NCBI RefSeq assembly: GCF_001457835.1
Contig: NZ_LN898230.1
Coordinates: forward strand, 513,600 to 577,599
DNA length: 64,000 nt
Direction of reading: 5' to 3'
Source of the DNA: Fenollaria timonensis
GTDB lineage: Bacteria > Bacillota > Clostridia > Tissierellales > Peptoniphilaceae
The notes under the pieces were generated by a model. The model did not search any database. It saw nothing but the letters and a program-made list of their open reading frames with translations, and was not told the origin of the DNA. Below are positions 36,354-44,698 of the stretch, piece after piece; positions within the stretch are counted from its first letter, which is position 1; each line of letters begins with the position of its first letter. The position numbers and the translations under genes are program-made.

Positions 36354-38414
36354 TTATTTTATTTTTTCTAAAACAATAGTTTTAATTCTATCTAATTCTT
36401 TTTTTGCTTCAGCTTCATTATTTGCTCTTATCGAGAAATAGAACTTAATCTTTGGCTCAGTACCCGATGGCCTGATTGCTATCCATGAGTAGTCATCGAT
36501 GTAGTACTTAAGCACGTTTGACTTATCTAGACCAGTTTCATCATTTAAGTAGTCGACTCTCTTAATAAATTTAAGCCTATCGATCCCCGTCTTGTAATTT
36601 TTTCTGAACTTATCCATAATTTTAGCCATCTTGTCCTTGCCGTCAAGTACTTCAAAGACTATGGACTCTTGCGCTTGAACGAAGTAGCCGTACTTTTCGT
36701 AAAGACTATTTAAATGATCCAAGATATTTATATTTTGCTTTTTATAATAAGCAGTCATTTGAATAAGAATCATAAAGGCGTTAACAGCGTCTTTGTCTCT
36801 TACAAAATCTCTATAGACATAGCCGATGCTCTCTTCAAAGCCAAATAAAAAGTGCTTGTCACTCACAGTTTCAAAGTCATTAGCAAGCTTACAGATATTC
36901 TTAAAGCCGGTCAAAACGTCAGCCGATTCAAGACCATGGTCCTCGGCAATGGCTTTCGCAAAATCTGATGTAACGATGGACTTAACAAGATATGAAGTTT
37001 TTGACACTTTTGTATGATTAAGAATAAAGTCAAGCATAAGAGCTCCGACTCTGTTGCCATCCAAAATCATATATTCATCATCTTTTTTCACAGCCATATT
37101 AATTCTGTCGCAATCAGGGTCGCTTGCGAATATCGCGTCAGCATTTTTTTCTTTCGCAAGCTTTATAGCCTCGTTAAATGCTTCTTTAAACTCAGGATTA
37201 GGGTAAGGGCAGCTAGTAAAGTCAGGGTCAGGATGCTCTTGAATTTTAGGTATATGATAATTTGTGAAGCCAAAGTCCTTAATCACTTTGACAATAGGCT
37301 TAAGACCAGTACCATTAAGAGGTGTGTAGACAAAATTTATATTTTTATCCATATCTACATCCATTTTGATAGAGTAGAGGTCCTTATAATAAGAGTCAAA
37401 AAATTCATCGTCAATCATTTTTAGATATTTATCATTTTTCTCTCTAATAGAAATTTTATCAAAGTTTACAGATTTCATCTTGCTTTGCACAAGCTCAGCC
37501 ATTTCCTCAAGTATTTGAGATCCGTGCTCGTTGTAGACCTTGTAGCCGTTGTAATCCTTTGGATTGTGGCTCGCAGTAACCATAACCCCAGCAGATGCCT
37601 TGTAATGCCTTATGCCGTAGCTCACGAAAGGCGTTGGAAGAGCCTCATCAAATAGATATACCTTTATGCCTTCATTTGTGAAGATGTTTTTGCTAAGATG
37701 AGCAAAGCCCTCTGACATATGTCTTGTATCGTAGCCAATGACAACAGATGGCGCATCAAATTTTTCTTTTAATACTAGGGCAATGGCTTTGGCAGCAAGT
37801 TTAACTGTGTAGACGTTCATCATGTTTGTGCCGAGACCAAGCTTACCCCTAAGGCCAGCCGTTCCAAAGACAAGATCACTCGCAAAATTGTTTTTAATTT
37901 CATCTTCGCTCATCTTTTTAAGAGCCGCATCGTCCTTAGTGCTAATGCTTGAGTAGCTTAGCCAGGAGATATATCTTTCGTTTGCGCTATTAATCTTAAG
38001 TTTCTTTTTATTTGATAATAGATAATAATTAACGCCGCAAAGTTTAGCTAGCTCATCCATTAGCTTAAGCAGCTTTTTCGTTTCAAGCTTTGTTTCAATA
38101 TAGACACTTATAAACTTATAAGGTCTAGTAAAGTCAGAGCTCTTAGTAGAATTTAAGGCATTTTCATCAAAATATTTTAATATAGCCTCACCATAATCTT
38201 GAGAAAGAATTTTAAGCATAAGCTCATACGCTTCGTAATAGCTCTTCACCTCATAAGACTTGTCATTTATATATATATAAGAAAGGATAAGTCCACTTTT
38301 GTAATTAGCGTAAGTGAATTTGTATGGCTTAGTTGCAATGGTTTTTGTATATGATTTATTATCTTTTGCGTTTTGATCGTCGTTCTTATTTTTGAAATTC
38401 AGTATTTTACTCAT
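36354..38414 (-). CDS. pgcA: Phosphoglucomutase/phosphomannomutase with N-terminal extension
   Basis: Alpha-D-phosphohexomutase interconverting glucose 1- and 6-phosphate for wall polymers and storage sugar. The phosphoserine is Ser282 in [13 protein letters not shown]; the magnesium motif SDPDCDRI, sugar-binding FGFEESIGY and phosphate-binding [12 protein letters not shown] are intact, and the usual N-terminal motif [20 protein letters not shown] starts at 181. Ahead of the normal start of the family (about residue 145) are about 145 extra residues with no recognised domain ([20 protein letters not shown] and on). The ATG has a good GAAGGAGTGA site. 686 residues against the usual 560-580. 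Confidence 0.93.
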   Translation of the reverse strand: MSKILNFKNKNDDQNAKDNKSYTKTIATKPYKFTYANYKSGLILSYIYINDKSYEVKSYYEAYELMLKILSQDYGEAILKYFDENALNSTKSSDFTRPYKFISVYIETKLETKKLLKLMDELAKLCGVNYYLLSNKKKLKINSANERYISWLSYSSISTKDDAALKKMSEDEIKNNFASDLVFGTAGLRGKLGLGTNMMNVYTVKLAAKAIALVLKEKFDAPSVVIGYDTRHMSEGFAHLSKNIFTNEGIKVYLFDEALPTPFVSYGIRHYKASAGVMVTASHNPKDYNGYKVYNEHGSQILEEMAELVQSKMKSVNFDKISIREKNDKYLKMIDDEFFDSYYKDLYSIKMDVDMDKNINFVYTPLNGTGLKPIVKVIKDFGFTNYHIPKIQEHPDPDFTSCPYPNPEFKEAFNEAIKLAKEKNADAIFASDPDCDRINMAVKKDDEYMILDGNRVGALMLDFILNHTKVSKTSYLVKSIVTSDFAKAIAEDHGLESADVLTGFKNICKLANDFETVSDKHFLFGFEESIGYVYRDFVRDKDAVNAFMILIQMTAYYKKQNINILDHLNSLYEKYGYFVQAQESIVFEVLDGKDKMAKIMDKFRKNYKTGIDRLKFIKRVDYLNDETGLDKSNVLKYYIDDYSWIAIRPSGTEPKIKFYFSIRANNEAEAKKELDRIKTIVLEKIK

Positions 38415-38436
38415 TGAATCACTCCTTCATATCTAT

Positions 38437-38465
38437 ATTATAATACATATGGGGGAGATAAACAA
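38437..38465 (-). promoter_or_regulatory. Promoter of phosphoglucomutase gene
   Basis: On the - strand TTGTTT (38460-38465), 17 bp, TATAAT (38437-38442). It abuts the tRNA-Sec terminator. Confidence 0.6.
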
Positions 38466-38466
38466 T

Positions 38467-38496
38467 AAAAAAGATCAAACTAAAACTAGTTTAATC
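38467..38496 (-). terminator. Terminator of the tRNA-Sec gene
   Basis: On the - strand GATTAAACTA and TAGTTTGATC pair (one T-G) around GTTT, followed by TTTTTT (38467-38472), 6 bp after the tRNA 3' end. Confidence 0.85.
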
Positions 38497-38501
38497 ATAT
38501 A

Positions 38502-38599
38502 TGGCGGGAGTATGTGCGAATCGAACACACCTATGAAGCTACAAACCCCACATGCACGGTTTTGAAGACCGGAGAGCCCACCAGGACTCATCTACCCCC
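38502..38599 (-). tRNA. selC: tRNA-Sec (anticodon TCA)
   Basis: Selenocysteine tRNA on the - strand, 98 nt with an encoded CCA (38502-38504). It begins GGGGGTAGATGAG and ends ATACTCCCGCCA. The anticodon loop is CTTCAAA, giving UCA, which reads UGA. The long acceptor stem, extended D stem (GAGTCC...GGGCTC), long variable arm and T arm GTGTG-TTCGATT-CGCAC are all typical of bacterial tRNA-Sec and unlike tRNA-Ser. It has its own promoter and terminator. It shows that the organism can insert selenocysteine; no sel genes or TGA-interrupted genes are in the window. Confidence 0.95.
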
Positions 38600-38609
38600 A
38601 GACTTATTT

Positions 38610-38638
38610 ATTATAGCATAATTAAAGCTATTTTACAA
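38610..38638 (-). promoter_or_regulatory. Promoter of tRNA-Sec
   Basis: On the - strand TTGTAA (38633-38638), 17 bp, TATAAT (38610-38615), 10 bp ahead of the tRNA 5' end. Confidence 0.75.
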
Positions 38639-38695
38639 GTATTTTATATTATTAAGACATTTTTTAGAAAAAATAAAGAAAATTTAAAAAAAGTC

Positions 38696-38724
38696 TTGCT
38701 ATTTCTATAAATTTATGGTAAAAT
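38696..38724 (+). promoter_or_regulatory. Promoter of rpsT
   Basis: TTGCTA (38696-38701), 17 bp, TAAAAT (38719-38724) with TGG before it. Confidence 0.65.
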
Positions 38725-38755
38725 ATCAATGTTATGAAATTTGGAGGTGAGATTA

Positions 38756-39019
38756 TTGGCAAACATTAAATCTGCGAAGAAAAGAATATCAGTTATTAAA
38801 AATAAAACTTTAGTAAATAAATCTAGAAAGACTGAGCTTAAGAACCTTATAAAGAGATTTGAATTATTGGTTAACGAAGGCAAAACAGATGAAGCTAGAG
38901 AAGTACTTAAAGTTATAGATAAAAAATTAAAGAAGGCTGAACAAAGAAACTTATTCCACAAGAATAAAGTAGCTAGAAAGATGAGTAGATTAACTCACAA
39001 GTTAAATAAGGCTGTTTAG
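38756..39019 (+). CDS. rpsT: 30S ribosomal protein S20 (TTG start)
   Basis: Binds 16S rRNA in the 30S body. The frame is open from 38741, but S20 proteins begin MANIKSAKKRI, and here TTG-GCA-AAC-ATT-AAA starts at 38756 with GGAGGTGA 7 nt ahead, so a TTG start is almost certain. 87 residues, rich in Lys and Arg, with KSRKTELKNLIKRF and FHKNKVARKMSRLTHKLNKA as usual. It stands alone with its own promoter and terminator. Confidence 0.97.
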   Translation: MANIKSAKKRISVIKNKTLVNKSRKTELKNLIKRFELLVNEGKTDEAREVLKVIDKKLKKAEQRNLFHKNKVARKMSRLTHKLNKAV

Positions 39020-39048
39020 TTAGAAGAGACCTTATTGTCTCTTTTAAC
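39019..39048 (+). terminator. Terminator of rpsT
   Basis: GTTAGAAGAGAC (39019-39030) and GTCTCTTTTAAC (39037-39048) pair with one G-T around CTTATT; the T-run is partly inside the stem. Confidence 0.7.
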
Positions 39049-39083
39049 TAAATTAAATTTTTTAAAAAATTTTAAAAAAACCC

Positions 39084-39112
39084 TTTACAAATTAGAATTC
39101 TTGTTGTATAAT
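39084..39112 (+). promoter_or_regulatory. Promoter of tRNA-Lys
   Basis: TTTACA (39084-39089), 17 bp, TATAAT (39107-39112), 14 bp ahead of the tRNA. Confidence 0.75.
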
Positions 39113-39126
39113 GGTAAGGTAGTTTT

Positions 39127-39202
39127 GGACCATTAGCTCAGGTGGTAGAGCAACTGACTCTTAATCAGTGGGTCCAGGGTTCGAGTCCCTGATGGTCCAC
39201 CA
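39127..39202 (+). tRNA. tRNA-Lys (anticodon CTT)
   Basis: A 76-nt cloverleaf with encoded CCA. Acceptor GGACCAT/ATGGTCC, D-loop AGCTCAGGTGGTAGAGC, anticodon stem ACTGA/TCAGT with loop CTCTTAA (anticodon CUU, reading AAG), and T arm CAGGG-TTCGAGT-CCCTG. Single tRNA with its own promoter and terminator. Confidence 0.97.
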
Positions 39203-39204
39203 CG

Positions 39205-39236
39205 AAGAAACGTGTATTTGCACGTTTCTTTTTTTA
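39205..39236 (+). terminator. Terminator of tRNA-Lys
   Basis: AAGAAACGTG (39205-39214) and CACGTTTCTT (39221-39230) around TATTTG, followed by a T-run ending at 39236. Confidence 0.92.
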
Positions 39237-39290
39237 TGCTCAAAAGTATTTAATGAGCTTATAAATCAATGTATTTGTGATCTTAATTAA

Positions 39291-39319
39291 TTGACAAATA
39301 CCTCATTTAATGTTAAGAT
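39291..39319 (+). promoter_or_regulatory. Promoter of polA
   Basis: Consensus TTGACA (39291-39296), 17 bp, TAAGAT (39314-39319), shortly before the polA start. Confidence 0.65.
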
Positions 39320-39336
39320 ATTAGCAGGTGATGATA

Positions 39337-41961
39337 GTGGAAAATTTTGTAATTATAGACGGTTCAAGCTTACTTAACAGAGCTTTTTATGCAATTAGAT
39401 TATTGAGTAACAAGAAAGGCATATTTACTAACGGTATCTATGGTTTTTTAAACATGCTTGACAAGATTAAGTCTGACTACGATCCAAAATACATCTGCGT
39501 GGTATTTGATAGAAAAGAAAAAACTTTCAGAAAAGATATCTATGATGATTATAAAGGCAATAGAATGAAATTTCCTGATGAGCTAAGTGTTCAATTCCCA
39601 ATACTGAAAGACATTCTTACTAAGATGGGCATTAAGGTTTTGGACAAGGCTGGCTTTGAGGCGGATGACCTTGCAGGCACTTTGACTATGATTGATGATA
39701 AGAACGTCAAGAAAGTGCTTATAACAGGTGACAAGGACTACTTACAGCTAATTAAGGACGATACAGACGTTATCATCACTAAGAGGGGCGTAAGTGAGTT
39801 TGATACATATAATATAGAAAAGATGAACGAGGTTTATGGTCTTAGTCCCGACGAATTTATCGACTTAAAGGCTCTTATGGGTGATCAATCTGATAATATT
39901 CCTGGTATTTATGGCATTGGCGAGAAGACTTCTTTAAAAATACTTAGTGAGTACAGAACTATAGAAAATCTTTATGAGCATATTGACGAACTTAAAGATA
40001 ATAAGACTAATCAAAGGATAAAAGACGGCAAGGACATGGCCTTTCTATCTAAAAAGCTTGCGACTATAGTTAAAGACGTTGATATATCAATGAACATCGA
40101 TGATTATAAAATAAACGATGCTAACAATGATGCGCTTAGAGAAATTTTTGAAGAATTAGAACTAAATTCTAGACTTAACTCTCTAGAAGGCAGTAAAAAA
40201 ATTGAAGTAGCAGAAAATAATTTAGAAGTAGAAATACTTGATGAAGATAATTTAAAAGCTCTTGATAAAATAAAGGATGAATTCATCTTTAACATCACTA
40301 CTGATACAGATAAATACTTCACTTCAGATATTTTATATATAAGTTTTATACTAGACAAAGTTTATATAATTAAAACTGATAATTTATCTTGCATTAAAAA
40401 TATTTTAGAAAATGAAAATATTAAAAAAGTTTCACACGATATCAAAAAGGCTTATGTCTTAGCACAAAAAGAAGGTATATTGATTAAAAACTTTGCCTTT
40501 GACACAGCCATCGCCTACTATTTAATTGATTCAAACAAATCAAACTATAGCATACAAAACATGGCTATGGACTATTTGCAAAGACAAATAAATTCATTTG
40601 ACGATATATATAAGAAGGAAAAAATTAGGACTAAAGTGGTTTCAGCCATTGACATGGATGTGGCAAGCGAAGTCCTAAGTAATGAGATCAAGACTATAAA
40701 AGATGTTTATCCAATACTCAAGGGAAAGATTGACAGTCTAGACGAAAAAACTCTTTTCTACGATATAGAGCTTCCGCTTAGTGAAGCTTTGGCAGATATG
40801 GAATTTACAGGCTTTAAGGTCGACAGAGATGAACTTTTAAGGCTTGGAGAGGAATACGACGAATTTATTAAGGAAAAGGAAAGAATTATATTTAGCTTAG
40901 CAGGTGAAGAATTTAATGTGAATTCACCTAAGAAGCTAAGTGAAATACTTTTTGATAAGCTTGGTATTAAGCCTATCAAAAAGACTAAGACGGGCTATTC
41001 GACTGATGCGGAGGTTTTGGAGAAGCTTTCAAATAAGCATCCAATTGCGGATCAAATCGTTGAGTACAGAACTTATCAAAAGCTTAAATCAACATATATT
41101 GACGGTCTTAAGGACTTAATTGACGAGACTGGCAGGATACACTCCTACTTTAATCAAACAAATACAGCGACTGGAAGGATTTCATCGCAAGATCCAAACC
41201 TTCAAAACATTCCTATAAGGACTGAGGCTGGTAGAAAGATTAGAAAAGCCTTTGTGAGCGAGGATGGCTACACACTGCTTGATAGCGACTACTCACAAAT
41301 CGAGCTAAGGATACTTGCCTATATTGCAAATGATGAAAAGATGCTTCACGCTTTTGAAGAGGGCTTAGATATACACAGAAAAACAGCTTCGGAGGTCTTT
41401 GGTATTCCATTTGACGAGGTTGATAGTGAGCACAGAAGTAGAGCAAAGGCTGTTAACTTCGGCATTGTTTATGGTATAAGTGACTATTCATTGTCACAAG
41501 ACTTAGGGATTTCAAGAAAAGAAGCAAAAGAATACATCGATAATTACTTTGAAAAGTTCTCTGGCGTTCACAAGTATATGAATGACGTGGTTGAAAAGGC
41601 TAAGGAAGATGGCTATGTAAAGACACTTTTCAATAGAAGAAGAAATATACCAGAGCTTCAAAATTCAAATTACAATATAAGAGCATTTGGCGAGAGAGTT
41701 GCGCTTAATATGCCTATACAAGGCACAAGCGCGGACATAATTAAGATCGCCATAGTTAAGATATTCAATAAATTTAGAGAAGAAGATATAGCTGCTCATA
41801 TAATTGTAACTGTTCATGACGAAATCGTTGTTGAAGTAAAGAAAGAAGAAGCGGATAGAGTTAAAGACATAATCAAGGATCTAATGGAAAATATTGATGG
41901 CCTTGATATGGATCTAAAAGTTGATATCAATCAAGCGGATAATTGGTACGATGCAAAATAA
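39337..41961 (+). CDS. polA: DNA polymerase I
   Basis: Repair and Okazaki-fragment polymerase. N-terminal 5' nuclease domain (IIDGSSLLNRAFYAIRL, GFEADDLAGTL, LITGDKDYLQLI, GDQSDNIPGIYGIGEKT), a middle 3'-5' exonuclease-like domain without the catalytic DxE (region 300-450), so proofreading is probably lost as in Bacillus, and a C-terminal polymerase with motif A DSDYSQIELRILAYIA, motif B RAKAVNFGIVYG and motif C VHDEIV. AGGTGAT best fits GTG at 39337; in-frame GTG 39328 and ATG 39331 are alternatives. About 875 residues. Its end overlaps coaE. Confidence 0.97.
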   Translation: MENFVIIDGSSLLNRAFYAIRLLSNKKGIFTNGIYGFLNMLDKIKSDYDPKYICVVFDRKEKTFRKDIYDDYKGNRMKFPDELSVQFPILKDILTKMGIKVLDKAGFEADDLAGTLTMIDDKNVKKVLITGDKDYLQLIKDDTDVIITKRGVSEFDTYNIEKMNEVYGLSPDEFIDLKALMGDQSDNIPGIYGIGEKTSLKILSEYRTIENLYEHIDELKDNKTNQRIKDGKDMAFLSKKLATIVKDVDISMNIDDYKINDANNDALREIFEELELNSRLNSLEGSKKIEVAENNLEVEILDEDNLKALDKIKDEFIFNITTDTDKYFTSDILYISFILDKVYIIKTDNLSCIKNILENENIKKVSHDIKKAYVLAQKEGILIKNFAFDTAIAYYLIDSNKSNYSIQNMAMDYLQRQINSFDDIYKKEKIRTKVVSAIDMDVASEVLSNEIKTIKDVYPILKGKIDSLDEKTLFYDIELPLSEALADMEFTGFKVDRDELLRLGEEYDEFIKEKERIIFSLAGEEFNVNSPKKLSEILFDKLGIKPIKKTKTGYSTDAEVLEKLSNKHPIADQIVEYRTYQKLKSTYIDGLKDLIDETGRIHSYFNQTNTATGRISSQDPNLQNIPIRTEAGRKIRKAFVSEDGYTLLDSDYSQIELRILAYIANDEKMLHAFEEGLDIHRKTASEVFGIPFDEVDSEHRSRAKAVNFGIVYGISDYSLSQDLGISRKEAKEYIDNYFEKFSGVHKYMNDVVEKAKEDGYVKTLFNRRRNIPELQNSNYNIRAFGERVALNMPIQGTSADIIKIAIVKIFNKFREEDIAAHIIVTVHDEIVVEVKKEEADRVKDIIKDLMENIDGLDMDLKVDINQADNWYDAK

Positions 41962-42550
41962 TTATATTTTGACTGGCTCCATTGCTTCGGGAAAGTCATC
42001 TGTATTGAAAATCATTGCTGATGAAGGATATATGACCATCAGCGCGGATGATGTTGTGAAGGAGCTATATAAGGATGAAGAATTTTTAAAGAGCTTTAAA
42101 GAGCTAATAGGCAAAGAATATTTTACCGAAGGCTTAAAGCTTGATAAAGATAAGATGAGATGCGCTATATTTACAGATACTGCCTTTAAAGAAAAGGTGG
42201 AAGCCTTTGTGCATCCTCTTGTTTATAAAAAAATCAAAGATATGCTAGTAGATGGCATTAATTTTATCGAAGTGCCAGTATTTTTTGAAGCGAAAAAATA
42301 TTTTGATGAAGCAAATATTGAGATAAAAGGCATAATCTTTGTAGATATTGATAAAGATATACAAGTTGAAAGACTTATGAGTAGAAACAATATTACTAAG
42401 GAAGAGGCTGTGTCTAGGATAGATACTCGTGTTACGAATGATGAAAAGGCTAAGTTAGCTGACTACATTATATTAAACAATTCTACTCATTCTGATTTAA
42501 AAATAGAGGTCTTGAAAACTTTGGAGAGAATAAATGAAGAAGCTAATTAA
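41951..42550 (+). CDS. coaE: Dephospho-CoA kinase
   Basis: Last step of coenzyme A synthesis. P-loop LTGSIASGKSSVLKII at the N-terminus, ISADDVVKELY and VDIDKDIQVERLMSRNNITK further on, the latter matching the family's RL..R...S..EA region. 199 residues. ATG at 41951 lies inside the end of polA; an upstream in-frame start (41921) would add 10 residues not found in the family. The polA-coaE order is common in Firmicutes. Confidence 0.93.
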   Translation: MQNNYILTGSIASGKSSVLKIIADEGYMTISADDVVKELYKDEEFLKSFKELIGKEYFTEGLKLDKDKMRCAIFTDTAFKEKVEAFVHPLVYKKIKDMLVDGINFIEVPVFFEAKKYFDEANIEIKGIIFVDIDKDIQVERLMSRNNITKEEAVSRIDTRVTNDEKAKLADYIILNNSTHSDLKIEVLKTLERINEEAN

Positions 42551-43109
42551 ATTTTTAATAAAACTATTCTTAATAATTTTTGTTATTGAGCTAGTTTATC
42601 TACATTTTATACCTAGAAAGTATGATGATATCATAGATAAGTACTCTACAGAATACGGTGTAGATAAATCATTTGTCAAGGCAGTTATATTTAAGGAGTC
42701 ACGCTTTAAGGAGACGGCGGTTTCATCAAAGGGTGCTATAGGCCTTATGCAGCTTATGCCGTCGACAGCTATGTGGCTTATGGACAAGCTAAATATAGAT
42801 GATTACAGGATAGAAGCTGCTGATAACAATATTAGACTAGGGACATATTATTTGTCATACTTAATGAAGCTTATGGATTCAGATGAAGAGCATGCGCTCC
42901 TTGCATACAACGCAGGTCCTGAAAATGCTAAGCGCTGGATAAATGCTGAAGGCTACAATAAAAATGAAATGGATAATTACGTGGATTTCGAAGAGACAAG
43001 AAAATATGTAAGAGAAATTAGATTGACAAGAAATATCATTAACTTTATGGATAAGTATGGAATTTTTCTAGATGAGCTTTCAAGTATATTGGAGGACTTT
43101 AGCAAATGA
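42534..43109 (+). CDS. Membrane-anchored lytic transglycosylase
   Basis: Cuts peptidoglycan glycan strands. An N-terminal membrane helix (about 5-24) precedes an SLT domain: catalytic Glu55 in FKESRFKETAVSSKGAIGLM, then QLMPSTA and LLAYNAGPENAKRWI, the classic Slt70-like motifs. 191 residues. Overlaps coaE and the following lipoprotein gene, forming polA-coaE-slt-SBP, and Slt proteins next to coaE are typical of clostridia. Confidence 0.93.
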   Translation: MKKLIKFLIKLFLIIFVIELVYLHFIPRKYDDIIDKYSTEYGVDKSFVKAVIFKESRFKETAVSSKGAIGLMQLMPSTAMWLMDKLNIDDYRIEAADNNIRLGTYYLSYLMKLMDSDEEHALLAYNAGPENAKRWINAEGYNKNEMDNYVDFEETRKYVREIRLTRNIINFMDKYGIFLDELSSILEDFSK

Positions 43110-44647
43110 AGAAGAAAATATTATTAATATTAGTATTAGTGCTTTGCGTAAGTCTAATTTCTTGCAAGAAAACTGATGATAACGAAGGCGCACAAAACGA
43201 GGCGAGTGAAGCTTATCTACTATCTCAAGGAGGCAATATCAATCTGCCTTTAACACCATTTAAGACATTTAATCCTATACTTAATGACAACCTATACTAT
43301 TATTACTTTAAAGACCTTATTTACTCAAGCCTTTTAGAAATCAATGATGATTCATCATTAAATAATTTGCTAGCGAGTTCGGTAGAAAAGGTGGATGAGA
43401 GAACTTATAGAATCAAGTTAAGAGAGGGCGTTAAATTTCATAATGGCAAAGTTTTAAGCGCGGATGATGTTATCTTTTCATATAATTATATCTTAAATAA
43501 TAAGGATAGGTCCTTTTATTATAATTTGATAAATGACGAAGGAAATAAAATTTTTAATGGATCAGCAAATTTCACTATCAATAGACTTGATAATAACAGT
43601 GTAGAAGTTAAATTTGCAAGTGCAAGTCAAAATAATTTGTATAAATTAACTTTTCCTATCATATCAGCAACAGATGACTACAATAATTACACGCCTAATG
43701 GCACAGGGCCATTCAAGTTTAAGTCATATGAGAACAATAAATTACTTATCTTAGAGAAAAACAAGTCCTACTTCAATGGTCAAGCATCTATTGACACAGT
43801 TACAGGCATAGTTATAGAGAACCCTGCTAATATTGAGGGCATATTCGAAACTGGTAAGCTTGATATATACACAGCTTTTGATTCAAATTACTCAGCGTTT
43901 TTAAACAGCTCAAAGTATTCTGTAATTGAATTTCCATCGAATAAGCTTTATTATATTGGCTTTAACCATAAGAAGAAGCCATCAATTGACTTAAGAAAGC
44001 TAGTTGAAGCTAGCATAAATAAGGAACTGATCAATAAAGAGGTTTTCTCAAGCAATTTAGCTTTATGCCAAGGCTTTTATCCTGAAGAATCAATTTTTGG
44101 CCTTCACGATATAAAAGAGAAAGAGGATTTATCTAAGCTAAGTATAAAGAAGAACGAAAATCATCAGTACGTCGATGAAAATAATAAGCTTATTAAGCTA
44201 AGCATACTATATAATAAAAACGACGCGAAGAAAAGAGCGATTGCAAATATTATTTACACACAGCTTGATAACGCAGGCTTTAAAGTAGAGATGCTTGCAA
44301 AGGATGCGAGCGAGATTAGCTTTAATGAGAACTATGACATCTATGTTGGTGAGTACCTAGTTAACAACGCCTTTGATCTAAGCTATATGTTTTCAAATAG
44401 ATCCGCTAATAACTTTATGGGCTACTCAGACGATAGATATGAGGCTCTACTTAATAATTTATATACTAATAAGATAGAATACAAAGAAATAAATAATTTT
44501 CTTCAAGATGAAAAGATATATATACCACTTGGATATGAGAAGAATGCTTTAATATTTAAAGAGAATATGATTTTTGATGGCAAGATTAATTTTCAAAACC
44601 TTTATTCGAAGATAAAAGATTTAATTATTGTGAGCGCAAAGTCTTGA
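43106..44647 (+). CDS. Peptide ABC transporter substrate-binding lipoprotein, orphan
   Basis: 513 residues with a lipoprotein signal (KKKILLILVLVLCVSLISC, cysteine 20) and an SBP_bac_5 fold: YSSLLEINDDSSLNNLLASS, YRIKLREGVKFHNGKVLSAD and NGTGPFKFKSYENNKLLILE are standard elements of OppA/DppA-type proteins. It is not next to permease or ATPase genes, so it probably feeds an importer elsewhere, such as the Opp system at 993-8282. Overlaps the transglycosylase gene (ATGA), so a role in recovering muropeptides released there is possible but is inference. Confidence 0.9.
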   Translation: MKKKILLILVLVLCVSLISCKKTDDNEGAQNEASEAYLLSQGGNINLPLTPFKTFNPILNDNLYYYYFKDLIYSSLLEINDDSSLNNLLASSVEKVDERTYRIKLREGVKFHNGKVLSADDVIFSYNYILNNKDRSFYYNLINDEGNKIFNGSANFTINRLDNNSVEVKFASASQNNLYKLTFPIISATDDYNNYTPNGTGPFKFKSYENNKLLILEKNKSYFNGQASIDTVTGIVIENPANIEGIFETGKLDIYTAFDSNYSAFLNSSKYSVIEFPSNKLYYIGFNHKKKPSIDLRKLVEASINKELINKEVFSSNLALCQGFYPEESIFGLHDIKEKEDLSKLSIKKNENHQYVDENNKLIKLSILYNKNDAKKRAIANIIYTQLDNAGFKVEMLAKDASEISFNENYDIYVGEYLVNNAFDLSYMFSNRSANNFMGYSDDRYEALLNNLYTNKIEYKEINNFLQDEKIYIPLGYEKNALIFKENMIFDGKINFQNLYSKIKDLIIVSAKS

Positions 44648-44672
44648 TATTATTCGAATTTAATGTTATAAT
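44644..44672 (+). promoter_or_regulatory. Promoter of the rnf operon
   Basis: TTGATA (44644-44649), 17 bp, TATAAT (44667-44672). The -35 overlaps the stop codon of the lipoprotein gene. Confidence 0.7.
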
Positions 44673-44698
44673 ATTTATTTGTGAAATGGGGTGATTTT

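Noticed and set aside
38502-38599. tRNA-Ser on the - strand
   Set aside because: The loop CTTCAAA gives anticodon UCA, reading UGA, and the acceptor and D arms have the selenocysteine form.
39328-39336. polA starting at GTG 39328 or ATG 39331
   Set aside because: Both overlap the likely RBS AGGTGAT; GTG 39337 fits better, though the difference is only two or three residues.
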